Part shown: positions 62,828-64,000 of the stretch, piece after piece
Layout of the letters: every line of letters starts with the position of its first letter
Position numbering within the stretch: position 1 is the stretch's first letter
Source: Methanomassiliicoccales archaeon UBA280
GTDB lineage: Archaea; Thermoplasmatota; Thermoplasmata; SG8-5
DNA length: 64,000 nt
Direction of reading: 5' to 3'
Assembly (NCBI GenBank): GCA_002499085.1
Contig: DAKD01000028.1
Span: forward strand, 23,878-87,877
Position numbers and translations under genes: made by a program
The notes under the pieces: model-generated
The model's database searches: none
Told to the model about the DNA's origin: nothing
What the model saw: only the letters and a program-made list of their open reading frames with translations

Positions 62828-63496
62828 ATGGCAAAATTATACCTTCTGGGAGGGGAGGATGTTCGGAAGAGGACGTCCAGGCACATCATGGAGAGGGCTG
62901 TGCGCGATGCAGGCCCGAATCCCACCGTGCTCATCATGCCTTGGACAGGCGAGTCTGACGATCACGAGGGCGAGTACAGGGCGCTGATAACGGAATATTT
63001 CATGGACATAGGCGCCGAGACGGTCCAGTTCGCCGAGTCCTGGGAGCCTTACGGGGCAATAGGCAAGAAAGCGAGGTCTTCCGACCTGGTGTACCTGCCC
63101 GGCGGAAACCCCGCACTGCTGGTTGACAGGATGCTGGTTTCCAGGGGCGACGAGATCCTGGCTGGGTTTGAAGGCGTGATAATTGGGAACAGCGCGGGAG
63201 CGCTGGCCCTGTGTAAAAAGTATGCGGCCGTGGCCGGGCAGAGGGATGCGGCCGAAACAAGGTTCTTCAGAGGTTTTGGAGAGCTGGATTTCGCAGTTTC
63301 GGTACATTACATGTCCGACGACCCTGAATTGGGAGGGAATTCCCCGGACAGCGAGCTTCTCGCCCTGTCCGAGAAGTCCGCGGCCAAGATATATGCCGTG
63401 TCTGATAACAGCGCCCTGATCTACGATAGGGGGAAGCTCGAGTTCATGGGCTATGTCTTTCAATTCCACAGAGGGTCAAGGACCCGGTGTCTTTGA
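62828..63496 (+). CDS. Peptidase E-like serine peptidase (family S51)
   Basis: 222 residues from the ATG at 62828. TATA box AATTATAAAG (62796-62805) is 26 bases upstream and overlaps the preceding stop, so leaderless. The nucleophile is in GNSAGALALC (S122); YLPGGNPALL and the Asp/His region YMSDDPEL complete the fold. Peptidase E cleaves Asp-X dipeptides; cyanophycinase is related. Confidence 0.88.
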   Translation: MAKLYLLGGEDVRKRTSRHIMERAVRDAGPNPTVLIMPWTGESDDHEGEYRALITEYFMDIGAETVQFAESWEPYGAIGKKARSSDLVYLPGGNPALLVDRMLVSRGDEILAGFEGVIIGNSAGALALCKKYAAVAGQRDAAETRFFRGFGELDFAVSVHYMSDDPELGGNSPDSELLALSEKSAAKIYAVSDNSALIYDRGKLEFMGYVFQFHRGSRTRCL

Positions 63497-63539
63497 CACG
63501 GGTTGCAAGGTTAAAATATCATTCTTATGATACACCCGC

Positions 63540-64000
63540 GTGAAAAAGCCGACAATAGGCACCCTGTCCGAGAAAGGCCTTCATGCCGACCTCAAGGATT
63601 TCCTTGTCGAGCCGGGAGACGAGATTGAAAAGCCCATCGAGGGCTTCGTGGCGGACATATTCCGCGACGGCCTGATAATCGAGATCCAGACGCAGAATTT
63701 CGGGGCCATGAGGAAAAAGCTCTCGCATCTTCTGGAGTATTACCCGGTGCATCTCGTGCATCCCATCGCGGTAGAGAGGACGATAATCAGACAGGACATG
63801 AAGGGCAGGGAAGTCAACAGGAGAAAATCCCCGAAGATTGGCAGGCCGATCGACATTTTCGAGGAGCTTGTGTACATCCGGGACCTGGTCATGCACCCGA
63901 ACCTGACTTTCGAGATACTGATGACCAGGGAGGAGGCTATCAGGCGGCAGGACCCGAAGAGGAGGCGCTGGAACGGCTGGTACGTTCACGACAGGCGCCT
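63540..64000 (+). CDS. DUF8091-like protein, 3' end outside window
   Basis: About 153 residues are visible from a GTG at 63540. A TATA-like GTTAAAATATC (63510-63520) fits a leaderless start. The text EPGDEIEKPIEGFVADIFRD and LIIEIQTQNFGAMRKKLSHL, then HPIAVERTIIRQD, resembles uncharacterised bacterial and archaeal proteins of DUF8091. I know no function. The C-terminus is cut by the window. Confidence 0.7.
   Translation, partial: MKKPTIGTLSEKGLHADLKDFLVEPGDEIEKPIEGFVADIFRDGLIIEIQTQNFGAMRKKLSHLLEYYPVHLVHPIAVERTIIRQDMKGREVNRRKSPKIGRPIDIFEELVYIRDLVMHPNLTFEILMTREEAIRRQDPKRRRWNGWYVHDRR

Overview
The window looks like a chromosomal segment of a euryarchaeal-type archaeon, most likely in the Thermoplasmata/Thermoplasmatota. 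Support comes from deoxyhypusine synthase, the exosome subunit Csl4, a METTL5-type methyltransferase, a PAC2-family protein, DUF531, an Lrp-type regulator, archaeal TATA boxes and many apparently leaderless starts. A 23S rRNA gene stands alone, with no 16S, 5S or tRNA beside it, which is typical of Thermoplasmata. The exact lineage cannot be read from the sequence. Gene content (ADP-forming acyl-CoA synthetase, CoA-transferase, citrate cleavage genes, ferredoxin-type ATPases) suggests an anaerobic heterotroph.

Layout. 1-14.0 kb (mostly minus strand): a surface polysaccharide or glycan island with glycosyltransferases, a GNAT protein, a polysaccharide deacetylase, a CapK-like adenylating enzyme, two sugar-nucleotide epimerases, a methyltransferase, two left-handed beta-helix acyltransferases, a HldE-like nucleotidyltransferase/kinase with inverted domain order and a DegT aminotransferase. 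It also holds a LolD/MacB-like ATPase; two FtsX-like permeases and a GT-C-like membrane protein follow on the plus strand (14.1-18.2 kb). 18.2-23.2 kb: housekeeping genes (PAC2, TPR protein, METTL5, Csl4, ribulose-phosphate epimerase) and small ORFs. 23.2-31.7 kb: a membrane protein with an HExxxH motif, an aminotransferase, a CGGC protein and a cluster of two ferredoxin/MinD-type ATPases, two NifX-like proteins, DUF5320 and DUF134. Two related structured repeats (24.8 and 31.5 kb) look like non-autonomous IS200/IS605-type elements.

31.7-39.4 kb: a five-gene acyl-CoA/citrate operon: CitF, a citrate-synthase-like citryl-CoA lyase, an acetyl-CoA hydrolase/transferase-GNAT fusion, ADP-forming acyl-CoA synthetase and a BioD/DRTGG protein. 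Together they could cleave citrate to oxaloacetate and acetyl-CoA and harvest ATP. 39.5-44.1 kb: deoxyhypusine synthase, FolD, DUF531 and an HhH-TPR-KaiC fusion. 44.4-47.4 kb: 23S rRNA with its processing stem. 47.8-56.5 kb: accessory genes (calcium-binding-type surface protein, PhzF, GNATs, phosphotransferase, amidotransferase) with gene remnants.

56.6-60.2 kb holds the most interesting system: an apparent undescribed RiPP (ribosomally made, post-translationally modified peptide) locus. A 35-residue Cys-rich peptide gene with a strong ribosome-binding site precedes a radical SAM/SPASM maturase with a PqqD-like N-terminus, with a terminator-like hairpin and a second promoter between them. A divergent ABC-2 exporter lies on the other side. 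The exporter ATPase has no canonical start codon in frame upstream of its Walker A motif. The window ends with DUF3795, 3-methyladenine glycosylase I, a nucleotidyltransferase-like protein, a peptidase E homologue and the start of a DUF8091-like protein.
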